Shown here: positions 7,726-15,987 of the stretch, piece after piece
Layout of the letters: each line of letters begins with the position of its first letter
How positions within the stretch are numbered: position 1 is the stretch's first letter
From: Polaromonas sp. 39-63-25
GTDB taxonomy: Bacteria; Pseudomonadota; Gammaproteobacteria; Burkholderiales; Burkholderiaceae_C
Direction: 5' to 3'
Assembly (NCBI RefSeq): GCF_002278925.1
Contig: NZ_NCJH01000001.1
Location: 310,001-374,000 of the forward strand
DNA length: 64,000 bases
Notes under the pieces: model-generated
Seen by the model: only the letters and a program-made list of their open reading frames with translations
Database searches by the model: none
Told to the model about the DNA's origin: nothing
Made by a program: the position numbers and the translations under genes

Positions 7726-8231
7726 CGCCGCCGCGCGAACCGGTGATCCGGAAGCTGCACCACAGCGCCCTGCGGTGCAGCGACTCGGAGAGAACCCGGC
7801 AGTTCTACGAAGGCTTCCTCGGCCTGCCTCTGGCCGCCTCGCTGGACCTGAGCGAAACGGCGACGGGGCGCGCCGTGCGCGTGCTGCATACCTTCTACCG
7901 GCTGGGCGATGGGTCCTTCCTGGCCTTCTTCGAGGTGCCTGGCGCCCCCTTCGAGTTCAAGGCCCAACACGACTTCGACCTGCACATCGCGCTGGAAGTG
8001 AATGCAACGGACCTGGAGGCCATGCTCGCCAAGGGAAAGTCCTTGGGCGTGGACACCCGAGGGATCTCCGAGCACCAGTTCATCCGCTCGGCGTACTTTC
8101 GCGATCCCGATGGCTATGTGGTGGAGCTGGCAGCGAAGCGGGCAGGGCATGACGCGGCGCTGGACCCGGCCGCGAACGGCGCGCGCGAAGTGCTGGACCG
8201 GTGGCAGGCTCAGAAGGATTCAACGGCGTAG
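7722..8231 (+). CDS. VOC superfamily (glyoxalase-fold) protein
   Basis: 169 residues. LHHSALRCSD supplies a first metal-ligand His, YEGFLGLPL is the typical helix of the first module, and YFRDPDGYVVELAAK holds the Asp-Pro-Asp-Gly-Tyr signature and the final metal-ligand Glu. Proteins of this fold isomerise, cleave or bind small molecules using a divalent metal. The start overlaps the GST stop by four bases. Together with a GST it suggests glutathione-dependent detoxification or ring-cleavage chemistry, but the reaction cannot be named. Confidence 0.85.
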   Translation: MTPPREPVIRKLHHSALRCSDSERTRQFYEGFLGLPLAASLDLSETATGRAVRVLHTFYRLGDGSFLAFFEVPGAPFEFKAQHDFDLHIALEVNATDLEAMLAKGKSLGVDTRGISEHQFIRSAYFRDPDGYVVELAAKRAGHDAALDPAANGAREVLDRWQAQKDSTA

Positions 8232-8280
8232 CAACACGTCGCCTGGCTGCCTTTGCGGGCGGCACACTGCGCGACGCGCC

Positions 8281-8373
8281 ATCGAGACGCTGTTCGTCGA
8301 GGAGGACGACAAGATGATCAACCCGCCCGGCGTGAAAGGCATGGGTGAACTGGGCACGGTCGGCATCCTGCGG
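8281..8373 (+). pseudogene. C-terminal remnant of a xanthine dehydrogenase-like molybdenum subunit
   Basis: Frame 1 encodes IETLFVEEDDKMINPPGVKG followed by MGELGTVG. The INPxGVKGxGELGxVG pattern is the hallmark near the C-terminus of YagR/xanthine dehydrogenase large subunits. The usual continuation (alanine-rich helix and RIRDLPI) is missing, and the sequence before it is the end of the VOC gene, so it is an isolated shard. Confidence 0.6.
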
Positions 8374-8376
8374 CGA

Positions 8377-8568
8377 TTGCCAAAAGGACTTTGCTGCAAG
8401 TAGCGCATCTTCTGCATCAAGCAGCGAGGCTTGTTTGCCCGCGTGAACCACCTTGTTGCGTTCGGCTAGTAGACGTTCGCGAATAAACCGCCAAAGATCC
8501 ACCTGCTCTTTTGAGTTTGACGCTGCCCATCCATCCATGGCCAAAGGTGAGCGGGCGCAATCGAGCAA
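8377..8568 (-). pseudogene. fragment of a HEPN-like or other helical protein
   Basis: Minus-strand codons read SKEQVDLWRFIRERLLAE, then RNKVVHAGKQASLLDAEDAL. RNKVVH fits the Rx4H motif of HEPN-domain nucleases and nucleotide-binding proteins. The reading continues into the antisense of the xanthine dehydrogenase shard, so the end is not native. It is tentative: the motif is short and could belong to another helical family. Confidence 0.35.
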
Positions 8569-8574
8569 CCGGAC

Positions 8575-8608
8575 AGCAAGAAGCCCGAACCGGTAAGGGC
8601 TCGGGCTT
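8575..8608 (-). terminator. terminator of the pyruvate dehydrogenase operon (candidate)
   Basis: On the minus strand AAGCCCGA (8608-8601) pairs with TCGGGCTT (8588-8581), about 25 bases after the lpdA stop. Only a weak T-run follows (CTTGCTG). Confidence 0.5.
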
Positions 8609-8632
8609 TGCAGGGTATCGTGGGCGCTTGGT

Positions 8633-10480
8633 CTACTTGCGTGCCGGCGGCAGATCCGTACAGCTGCCGTGCGCCACTTCCGCCGCCATGCCCATGCTTT
8701 CGCCGAGGGTCGGGTGCGGGTGAATGGTCTTGCCGATGTCCACTGCGTCGGCGCCCATTTCGATGGCCAACGCGATTTCGCCGATCATGTCGCCGGCGTG
8801 TGTGCCGACGATGCCGCCACCGAGAATCTTGCCGTGGCCATGCGCTTCGGGGCTGTCATCAAACAGCAGCTTGGTGAAACCTTCGTCGCGGCCATTGGCA
8901 ATGGCCCGGCCGGAGGCGTTCCATGGGAACAATCCTTTCCTGACCTTGATGCCCTGCGCCTTGGCCTGGTCTTCGGTCAGGCCGACCCAGGCGATTTCAG
9001 GGTCGGTGTAGGCCACGCTGGGAATCACGCGGGCATTGAAGGCAGCACTGGCCAGTTCCTTGTTGCCCTGCAACTCGCCGGCAATCACTTCAGCGGCCAC
9101 ATGGCCTTCGTGCACTGCCTTGTGCGCCAGCATGGGCTGGCCGACGATGTCGCCGATCGCAAAGATGTGCGGCACGTTGGTACGCATCTGGATATCGACC
9201 GGGATGAAGCCGCGGTCGGTCACGGAAACACCGGCCTTGTCGGCCGCAATCTTCTTGCCGTTCGGCGTGCGGCCCACGGCCTGCAGCACCAGGTCGTAGG
9301 TTTGCGGCGCCGAGACCGCCCCTCCCGGCTCAGCACTTTCAAACGTCACCTCGATGCCCTTGGCAGTCGCCTTGGCGCCGACGGTTTTGGTCTTGAGCAT
9401 GATGTTGTCGAAACGCGGGGCGTTCATCTTCTGCCAGACCTTGACCAGGTCGCGGTCGGCGCCCTGCATCAGCCCATCCATCATTTCCACCACGTCCAGG
9501 CGCGCACCCAACGTGGAATACACCGTGCCCATCTCCAGGCCAATGATGCCGCCGCCGAGAATCAACATGCGTTTGGGAACTTCCTTCAGCGCCAGGGCGC
9601 CGGTTGAATCGACCACACGCGGGTCTTCAGGCATGAAAGGCAGGCGCACCGCCTGCGAGCCGGCCGCGATGATGCAGTTCCTGAACGCAATCGTCTGCTT
9701 CTTGCCGGTTTTGTCCTGAGCGCCACCGGAGGTTTCTTCCACCTCCACATGGTTGGCGCCGACGAAGGCGCCATAACCGCGCACCACCGTCACCTTGCGC
9801 ATTTTGGCCATCGCGCTGAGACCCCCCGTCAGCTTGCCCACGACTTTTTCCTTGTGGGTGCGCAGCTTGGCGATGTCGAGCACCGGCTCGCCGAAGCTCA
9901 CGCCCAGGCTGTCGAAATGTTTGACCTCGTCCATCACCGCGGCCACATGCAGCAGCGCCTTGGACGGGATGCAGCCGACGTTCAGGCAGACGCCGCCCAG
10001 GGTGGCGTAACGCTCGACGATGATGACTTTCAGGCCGAGGTCGGCGGCGCGGAAAGCGGCCGAATAACCGCCGGGTCCGGCGCCCAGCACCAGCAGGTCG
10101 CAGTCCAGGTCGGCTTTGCCGCCAAAGCTGGCGGCAGCTGGCGCAGGTACGGGTGCTGGCGCCGCTACCTTTTCAGGAGCTGCCGGCGCAGATACAGCGG
10201 TGGTTACAGCCTTTTTTGTCTCTGAGATGGGGGCAGCGACACCTTCGGCGTCCAGCGTCAGCACGACCGTTCCTTGCTTGACCTTGTCGCCCAGCTTGAC
10301 CTTGAGTTCCTTGACGACGCCGGCATGGCTGGACGGAATCTCCATCGAGGCCTTGTCGCTTTCCACGGTCAGCAGGCTCTGGTCGGCCGCGATGCTGTCG
10401 CCGGGCTTGACCAGCAGTTCGATCACGGTGACCTCGTCGAAGTCCCCGATGTCGGGAACGGTAATGTCTATCAATGCCAT
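8633..10480 (-). CDS. lpdA: dihydrolipoyl dehydrogenase (E3) with N-terminal lipoyl domain
   Basis: 615 residues. Residues 1-75 are a lipoyl domain with the lipoylated Lys43 in ESDKASMEI; an Ala/Pro linker leads to the flavoprotein. [11 protein letters not shown] binds FAD, CLNVGC (about residues 164-169) is the redox disulfide, [10 protein letters not shown] binds NAD, and HPHPTLGES holds the catalytic His-Glu pair. It reoxidises dihydrolipoamide of the pyruvate dehydrogenase complex. A lipoyl domain fused to E3 is known from betaproteobacteria and Neisseria. It is last in the aceE-aceF-proteasome homologue-lpdA operon. A 119-bp piece of it (9369-9487) is duplicated at 4768-4886. Confidence 0.97.
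   Translation of the reverse strand: MALIDITVPDIGDFDEVTVIELLVKPGDSIAADQSLLTVESDKASMEIPSSHAGVVKELKVKLGDKVKQGTVVLTLDAEGVAAPISETKKAVTTAVSAPAAPEKVAAPAPVPAPAAASFGGKADLDCDLLVLGAGPGGYSAAFRAADLGLKVIIVERYATLGGVCLNVGCIPSKALLHVAAVMDEVKHFDSLGVSFGEPVLDIAKLRTHKEKVVGKLTGGLSAMAKMRKVTVVRGYGAFVGANHVEVEETSGGAQDKTGKKQTIAFRNCIIAAGSQAVRLPFMPEDPRVVDSTGALALKEVPKRMLILGGGIIGLEMGTVYSTLGARLDVVEMMDGLMQGADRDLVKVWQKMNAPRFDNIMLKTKTVGAKATAKGIEVTFESAEPGGAVSAPQTYDLVLQAVGRTPNGKKIAADKAGVSVTDRGFIPVDIQMRTNVPHIFAIGDIVGQPMLAHKAVHEGHVAAEVIAGELQGNKELASAAFNARVIPSVAYTDPEIAWVGLTEDQAKAQGIKVRKGLFPWNASGRAIANGRDEGFTKLLFDDSPEAHGHGKILGGGIVGTHAGDMIGEIALAIEMGADAVDIGKTIHPHPTLGESMGMAAEVAHGSCTDLPPARK
9369..9487 (-). repeat. source copy of the duplicated lpdA segment
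   Basis: Almost identical to 4768-4886 in the same orientation, offset 4601 bases. Mismatches cluster near the right end (for example CCCATCC against GCCATCG). Confidence 0.9.
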
Positions 10481-10508
10481 GTCTCTTGTCTCCGTTTGAT
10501 GCGTCGGC

Positions 10509-11093
10509 TTATTTTTTCAGCTTGACGGTGAACAGTTCCACCGGGCCGCCGGAGTTCTTGTCGAACTCGCAGCCCGCGTGCACGCCGGCCAGGGCCACCT
10601 CGCGCGCCGTTTTCGCCTTGCCCCAGGTGGCATGCATGGCCCCCAGTGCAAAGCTGCGCCCCGAGCCGATGGCCCAGAACTCCTTGAACTCAAACACCTC
10701 ACGGTAGCTGTAGAGCCCGTAAATACCGGTGGCGTTGGCAATCAGCGCGCTGAACTGGCTCGACTCGTAGGGGTCGTTGTCGTCTTCCTTGGTCTGCAGG
10801 AAAAAGGTGTCTTTCAGCACGGGATGCAGCTTGTGGAAGGTGTCGAACACCTCGTCCTTGCTGCCCAGCCGGAGCTGGTCCTTGGGCAATGCCGCCATGG
10901 CCTTGCGCAGCACCGGAAAATGCGCCGCCGTGCCGGCCATGCCGATGTAGCTGCCGCCAGCCGGTGTCTCGACCCTGAAGATCTTCTCGTTGGCCTCGAA
11001 GCGGCTGCCCAGGCGCGTATCGCCGAAGGTGATCAGCGCATCGGTGGCGATCACCGCCTGCCCGGCTTTCCTGACGGCAACCAGCGTCGTCAT
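10509..11093 (-). CDS. proteasome-type Ntn peptidase (HslV-related, BPH-like)
   Basis: 194 residues from the ATG at 11093; loss of Met exposes Thr1 of [10 protein letters not shown]. Asp17 is in [10 protein letters not shown] and the candidate catalytic Lys is in ANEKIF (Lys36, shifted by a small insertion against Lys33 of HslV). [13 protein letters not shown] and [11 protein letters not shown] match the rear of the beta-subunit fold. It is about 20 residues longer than HslV and no hslU-like ATPase is adjacent. The betaproteobacterial proteasome homologue (BPH) family fits best. It lies between aceF and lpdA, 28 bases before lpdA. No strong Shine-Dalgarno sequence is seen. Its substrate is unknown. 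Confidence 0.85.
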   Translation of the reverse strand: MTTLVAVRKAGQAVIATDALITFGDTRLGSRFEANEKIFRVETPAGGSYIGMAGTAAHFPVLRKAMAALPKDQLRLGSKDEVFDTFHKLHPVLKDTFFLQTKEDDNDPYESSQFSALIANATGIYGLYSYREVFEFKEFWAIGSGRSFALGAMHATWGKAKTAREVALAGVHAGCEFDKNSGGPVELFTVKLKK

Positions 11094-11129
11094 AGCGGCC
11101 GCAGCGCGGGGGCACGCTCTTTGCCAACC

Positions 11130-11214
11130 GGGGCCGCGGAACCGGCTTTGCCGGGCCGCAGGCGCAGCGCCCCCTCGGGGGGCAGCGACGTACACGAAGT
11201 GACGAGCGTGGGGG
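11130..11214 (+). repeat. 88-bp GC-rich repeat, copy 1
   Basis: Begins GGGGCCGCGGAACCGG, continues CTTTGCCGGGCCGCAGG, then a CCCCCTCGGGGGG hairpin, and ends GAGCGTGGGGG. It is closely similar to 38036-38122 (same orientation) and 25775-25864 (inverted). It fills the gap between aceF and the proteasome homologue gene. Confidence 0.85.
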
Positions 11215-12909
11215 TCAAAGCAATACCCGGCGGAAGTCACCCAGGATCTGGCCCAGGTAGGCGTTGAAACGCGCGGCCGAGGCGCCGTCGATGACGCGGT
11301 GGTCCCAGCTCAGGGACAGCGGCAACATCAGGCGCGGCTGGAAGGCCTGGCCGTCCCACACCGGCGCGGTGCTCGACTTGCAGACGCCGAGGATGGCGAC
11401 TTCCGGCGCGTTGATGATGGGCGTGAAATAACGCCCGCCTATGCCGCCCAGCGACGAGATGGTGAAACACGCGCCCTGCATGTCGGCCGGGCTGAGTTTG
11501 CCGTCACGCGCCTTTTTCGCCAGTTCGCCCATTTCCTGCGAGATCTGCACCACGCCCTTCTTGTCGGCATCCTTGATGACAGGCACAACCAGGCCGTTGG
11601 GCGTGTCGGCGGCGAACGCCACGTTGTAATACTGCTTGAGCACCAGCTGGTCGCCATCCAGCGAGGCATTGAACTCGGGGAATTTCTTCAGCGCCGCGAC
11701 CGAGGCCTTGATCAGGAAAGCCAGCATAGTGATTTTGATGCCGGCCTTTTCGTTTTCCTTGTTCATCAGCACGCGGAAGGCTTCCAGTTCGGTGATGTCC
11801 GCATCGTCGTGGTTGCAGACGTGCGGAATCATGACCCAGTTGCGGTGCAGGTTGGCGCCGCTGATCTTCTTGATGCGGGACATGTCCTTGCGCTCGACCG
11901 GGCCGAACTTCGTGAAGTCCACCTTGGGCCAGGGCAGCAGATCCAGGCCCGCGCCGCCGCCGGACGGGGCCGGGGCTTTGGAGGCCTGCGCCTGGGTGCG
12001 TGCTTCGCCGGCCATCACGGCCTTGGTGAAACCCTGCACGTCGTCCAGCGTGATGCGGCCTTTGGGGCCACTGCCCTTGACCTCCCCCAGCGGAACGCCC
12101 AGTTCACGCGCGAACTTGCGCACCGAGGGCGAGGCATGCGGCAGGTTGCCCGTGGGTGCAGCCGGTTCGTGCGCCGGCAAGGCTACCGGCGCCACGGCGG
12201 CTGGCGCCGGCGCGCTGGCCCGGCTGGCAGCGGGCGCCGCAGCTGCTGCAGCGGGTGCCGCTGCCGGCGCCGGTGCTGGTGCCGAAGCAGCAGCGGCAGG
12301 AGCCGCCACGCCTTCCAGAATGGCGAGCAGGTCGCCAATGTTGATCTTGTCGCCGAGCTTGACCTTGAGTTCCCGGATCACGCCCGACACCGAGGACGGA
12401 ATTTCCATCGAGGCCTTGTCGGACTCCACGGTCACCAGCGACTGCTCGGCTTTGACCATGTCGCCGACCTTGACCAGCACCTCGATGACGGCCACGTCCT
12501 TGAAGTCGCCGATGTCCGGCACACGGACCTCGACCGGCCCGGCGGCGGTGGCAGCCGGCGCGGCCGTGGACGCTCCTGAATCAATAGCTGCCGGCGCAGG
12601 TGCAGCGGGGGCTGGGGCCTTATTTTGTTCTGCAACGGGAGTCGCAGCGGGTGCCGCGGTCGCAGCAGCGCCCTCGCCTTCGAGCACCAGCACGACGGAG
12701 CCTTGCTTGACCTTGTCGCCCAGCTTGACCCTGACTTCCTTGACCACGCCGGCCTGGCTCGAGGGAATTTCCATCGAGGCCTTGTCCGATTCGACCGTGA
12801 TCAGCGACTGCTCCGCCTTGACGGTGTCACCCGGCTTGACCAGCAGCTCGATGACCGTCACCTCGTCAAAGTCCCCGATGTCGGGAACCTGTATGTCTAC
12901 CAATGCCAT
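11215..12909 (-). CDS. aceF: pyruvate dehydrogenase E2, dihydrolipoyllysine acetyltransferase
   Basis: 564 residues. Two lipoyl domains (about 1-75 and 120-195), each with ESDKASMEI around the lipoyl Lys, are joined by Ala/Pro linkers. The E3/E1-binding domain follows ([14 protein letters not shown], then [13 protein letters not shown]) and then the trimer-forming catalytic domain ending in [10 protein letters not shown] with the active His. It transfers the acetyl group to CoA in the cytoplasm. It starts 42 bases after the aceE stop. The linker after the first lipoyl domain contains a copy of the dispersed ~50-bp repeat (12572-12620), apparently tolerated because it encodes more Ala/Pro. Confidence 0.97.
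   Translation of the reverse strand: MALVDIQVPDIGDFDEVTVIELLVKPGDTVKAEQSLITVESDKASMEIPSSQAGVVKEVRVKLGDKVKQGSVVLVLEGEGAAATAAPAATPVAEQNKAPAPAAPAPAAIDSGASTAAPAATAAGPVEVRVPDIGDFKDVAVIEVLVKVGDMVKAEQSLVTVESDKASMEIPSSVSGVIRELKVKLGDKINIGDLLAILEGVAAPAAAASAPAPAPAAAPAAAAAAPAASRASAPAPAAVAPVALPAHEPAAPTGNLPHASPSVRKFARELGVPLGEVKGSGPKGRITLDDVQGFTKAVMAGEARTQAQASKAPAPSGGGAGLDLLPWPKVDFTKFGPVERKDMSRIKKISGANLHRNWVMIPHVCNHDDADITELEAFRVLMNKENEKAGIKITMLAFLIKASVAALKKFPEFNASLDGDQLVLKQYYNVAFAADTPNGLVVPVIKDADKKGVVQISQEMGELAKKARDGKLSPADMQGACFTISSLGGIGGRYFTPIINAPEVAILGVCKSSTAPVWDGQAFQPRLMLPLSLSWDHRVIDGASAARFNAYLGQILGDFRRVLL
12572..12620 (+). repeat. dispersed ~50-bp repeat, copy in aceF
   Basis: Plus strand GCTCCTGAATCAATAGCTG, then CCGGCGCAGG ... 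GGGGGCTGGGGCC. It aligns with the nnrD copy (43491-43540) at most positions, including GCTCCTGAATC, ATAGCT and GGGCTGG. It is read through in frame on the minus strand as part of the interdomain linker. Confidence 0.7.
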
Positions 12910-12951
12910 GTTCTTGTCTCCAGTTCGTCCGTATTTTTCTGCGCGTGATGA

Positions 12952-15717
12952 TCAGGCGTAAAGCGGGTTGACCTTGTCGGCATTGATGCCGTACTTGCGG
13001 ATCGCCTCTGCGACCTTGGCCACCGGCACGGTGCCTTCTTCGCTGAGCGCCTTCAGCGCGGCAATCACGATGTAGTGGCGGTTGATCTCGAAGTGCTCGC
13101 GCAGCTTGGAGCGGAAATCGCTGCGGCCAAAACCGTCGGTCCCCAGCACCTTGTAGGTACGGCCCCGGGGAATGAAGGGACGGATCTGCTCGGCATAGGC
13201 CTTCATGTAGTCGGTCGAGGCAACCACCGGTCCCGTGTGTTTTTCGAGCTGCTGGCCCACGAAGGGAACACGCTGCGTGTCCAGCGGGTGCAGCAGGTTC
13301 CAGCGCTCGGCATCCTGGCCGTCACGCGTGAGTTCGTTGAAGCTCGGGCAGCTCCAGACGTTGGCGGCGACGCCCCAGTCTTTTTCCAGCAGTTCCTGGG
13401 CCGCGATGGACTCGCGCAGGATGGTGCCCGAGCCCAGCAGTTGCACGCGCGGCGCATTCCCGGCCTGGCCCTTGGGCAGCCCCTGGCCGCCTTCCTGGAG
13501 CAGGTACATGCCCTTGACGATCTGCGCCTCGGTACCCGGGGTCAGGCCCGGCATCGCGTAGTTTTCGTTGAGCAGCGTGATGTAGTAGAAAACGTTTTCC
13601 TGGCGCTCGACCATGCGCTTGAGGCCATCCTGCATGATCACCGCCACCTCGTGGGCATAGGTCGGGTCGTAGCTGACGCAGTTGGGAATGGTGCCGGCCA
13701 GGATGTGGCTGTGGCCGTCCTCGTGCTGCAGGCCTTCGCCGTTGAGCGTGGTACGGCCCGAAGTGCCGCCCAGAAGGAAACCACGCGCCTGCATGTCGCC
13801 CGCGGCCCAGGCCAGGTCGCCGACGCGCTGGAAGCCGAACATCGAGTAATACACGTAGAACGGGATCATGATCCGGTTGTTCGTGCTGTAGGAGGTGGCC
13901 GCCGCGATCCAGCTGCTCATGCCGCCGGCCTCGTTGATGCCTTCCTGCAGGATCTGACCCTTCTTGTCTTCCTTGTAATACATCACCTGGTCTTTGTCGA
14001 CCGGGGTGTATTTCTGGCCTGCCGGGTTGTAGATGCCGATCTGGCGGAACAGCCCTTCCATGCCGAAAGTGCGGGCCTCGTCCACCAGGATGGGCACCAC
14101 GCGCGCGCCCAGCGCCTGGTCGCGCAGCAACTGCGTCAGGAAACGCACATAGGCTTGGGTGGTGGAAATTTCGCGGCCTTCCGGCGTGGGCTCGATCACC
14201 GCCTTGAAAGTCTCCAGCGACGGCACCGTGAAACTTTCGTCGGCCTTGGTCCGGCGGTGCGGCAGGTAGCCCCCGAGGGCCTTGCGGCGCTCGTGCAGGT
14301 ATTTCATTTCAGGCGTGTCGTCGGCCGGTTTGTAGAACGGGACGTCCGCCAGCTGGCTGTCGGGAATCGGGATGTTGAAGCGGTCGCGGAAGGCCTTGAT
14401 GTCCTCGTCGGACAGCTTTTTGGTCTGGTGAACGTTGTTCTTGCCTTCGCCGATCTTGCCCATGCCAAAACCCTTGACGGTCTTGATCAGCAGCACGGTC
14501 GGCTGGCCGGTGTGGTTGACCGCCTTGTGGAACGCCGCATAGACTTTTTTCGAATCATGGCCACCGCGGCGCAGGTCGAAAATTTCCTCGTCGCTCATCT
14601 TCGAGACCATCTCGAGCGTCTCGGGATTCTGACCGAAGAAATGCTTGCGCACATAGGCACCGTCGTTGGCTTTCATGGCCTGGTAGTCGCCGTCGGGTGT
14701 GTCCATCATGACCTTGCGCAGCGCACCGTTCTTGTCACCCGCCAGCAGCGGATCCCAGTTGCTGCCCCAGATCAGCTTGATCACGTTCCAGCCCGAACCA
14801 CGGAACTCGCCTTCGAGCTCCTGGATGATCTTGCCGTTGCCTCGCACCGGGCCGTCCAGGCGCTGCAGGTTGCAGTTGATGACGAAGATGAGGTTGTCGA
14901 GGTTCTCGCGCGCCGCCAGACTGATCGCACCCAGCGATTCCACCTCGTCCATCTCGCCGTCGCCGCAGAACACCCAGACCTTGCGGTTCTCGGTGTTGGC
15001 AATGCCGCGCGCATGCAGGTACTTGAGGAAACGCGCCTGGTAAATCGCCATCAGCGGGCCCAGGCCCATGGAGACGGTGGGGAACTGCCAGAACTCGGGC
15101 ATCAGCTTGGGATGCGGGTAACTCGACAGGCCCTTGCCGTCGACTTCCTGGCGGAAGTTCAGCAGTTGCTCTTCGCTGAGCCGCCCTTCGAGGTAGGCGC
15201 GGGCATACACACCGGGCGATACATGACCCTGGATATAGAGGCAGTCGCCGCCATGATCGTCGCTTTCCGCGTGCCAGAAATGGTTGAAGCCGGCGCCGAA
15301 CAGGCTGGCCAGCGAAGCGAACGAGCCAATGTGGCCGCCCAGGTCGCCACCGTCGGCCGGGTGCAGGCGGTTGGCCTTGACGACCATGGCCATGGCATTC
15401 CAGCGCATGTAGGCGCGCAGGCGCTGCTCGATCAGCAGGTTGCCGGGAGAAGGCACCTCGTCGCTGGGCTCGATGGTGTTGACATAACCGGTGGTGGCGG
15501 AGAACGGCGTGTCGACGCCCTCCTGGCGCGCCTGCTCCAGCAACTGCTCCAGCAGGAAGTGAGCACGTGCGCGACCCTCGTCGTTGCTGGGGCTGTTGGC
15601 AATGACGGCACTGAGCGCATCAATCCACTCACGGGTTTCCTGGGCGTCTTGGTCCTGGCCCTCGCTGGCCGCCTTGCCCAATGTGTCGGCACGTGCCTGT
15701 TCCGGATTTGCAGCCAT
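12952..15717 (-). CDS. aceE: pyruvate dehydrogenase E1 component, homodimeric type
   Basis: 921 residues, slightly longer than the usual ~890 because of an N-terminal extension. The thiamine diphosphate motif GDGEMDEVES ... NCNLQRLDG is present, as are HVSPGVYARAYLEGRL and the GGTSGRTTLNGEG loop. It decarboxylates pyruvate and reductively acetylates the E2 lipoyl groups. The ATG at 15717 has AGGAG upstream. It is first in the pdh operon and divergent from a two-component system, with a 270-base spacer that must hold both promoters. Confidence 0.97.
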   Translation of the reverse strand: MAANPEQARADTLGKAASEGQDQDAQETREWIDALSAVIANSPSNDEGRARAHFLLEQLLEQARQEGVDTPFSATTGYVNTIEPSDEVPSPGNLLIEQRLRAYMRWNAMAMVVKANRLHPADGGDLGGHIGSFASLASLFGAGFNHFWHAESDDHGGDCLYIQGHVSPGVYARAYLEGRLSEEQLLNFRQEVDGKGLSSYPHPKLMPEFWQFPTVSMGLGPLMAIYQARFLKYLHARGIANTENRKVWVFCGDGEMDEVESLGAISLAARENLDNLIFVINCNLQRLDGPVRGNGKIIQELEGEFRGSGWNVIKLIWGSNWDPLLAGDKNGALRKVMMDTPDGDYQAMKANDGAYVRKHFFGQNPETLEMVSKMSDEEIFDLRRGGHDSKKVYAAFHKAVNHTGQPTVLLIKTVKGFGMGKIGEGKNNVHQTKKLSDEDIKAFRDRFNIPIPDSQLADVPFYKPADDTPEMKYLHERRKALGGYLPHRRTKADESFTVPSLETFKAVIEPTPEGREISTTQAYVRFLTQLLRDQALGARVVPILVDEARTFGMEGLFRQIGIYNPAGQKYTPVDKDQVMYYKEDKKGQILQEGINEAGGMSSWIAAATSYSTNNRIMIPFYVYYSMFGFQRVGDLAWAAGDMQARGFLLGGTSGRTTLNGEGLQHEDGHSHILAGTIPNCVSYDPTYAHEVAVIMQDGLKRMVERQENVFYYITLLNENYAMPGLTPGTEAQIVKGMYLLQEGGQGLPKGQAGNAPRVQLLGSGTILRESIAAQELLEKDWGVAANVWSCPSFNELTRDGQDAERWNLLHPLDTQRVPFVGQQLEKHTGPVVASTDYMKAYAEQIRPFIPRGRTYKVLGTDGFGRSDFRSKLREHFEINRHYIVIAALKALSEEGTVPVAKVAEAIRKYGINADKVNPLYA

Positions 15718-15987
15718 GGTTTTGTCTCCTGCTGATCGCTAGATTCCTAGCTGTTGATTTGGTGGCGTCAACATCACGTTAACGCAATTTGGATTCCAGG
15801 CGCCAGTTTCCCACAATTTTCAGGATTTTTCAAATTATGCTTGTTGTTTTCGCATTATGAAACATCAACAACCCTGATGAGACAGGCCCAGCGGGCGCAC
15901 CGCCAGAGTCCGCCAGCGTCGGGGCCGCCCTTGCATCAAGGTGGCGCACGGCCGCAGGGGGAAGTCCCGTAAACTCGACATCCCGCC

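Noticed and set aside
13075-15735. 886-codon open frame antisense to aceE
   Set aside because: It mirrors the aceE codons in a GC-rich genome; its composition is Arg/Val/His-rich with no domain, while aceE on the other strand is certain.
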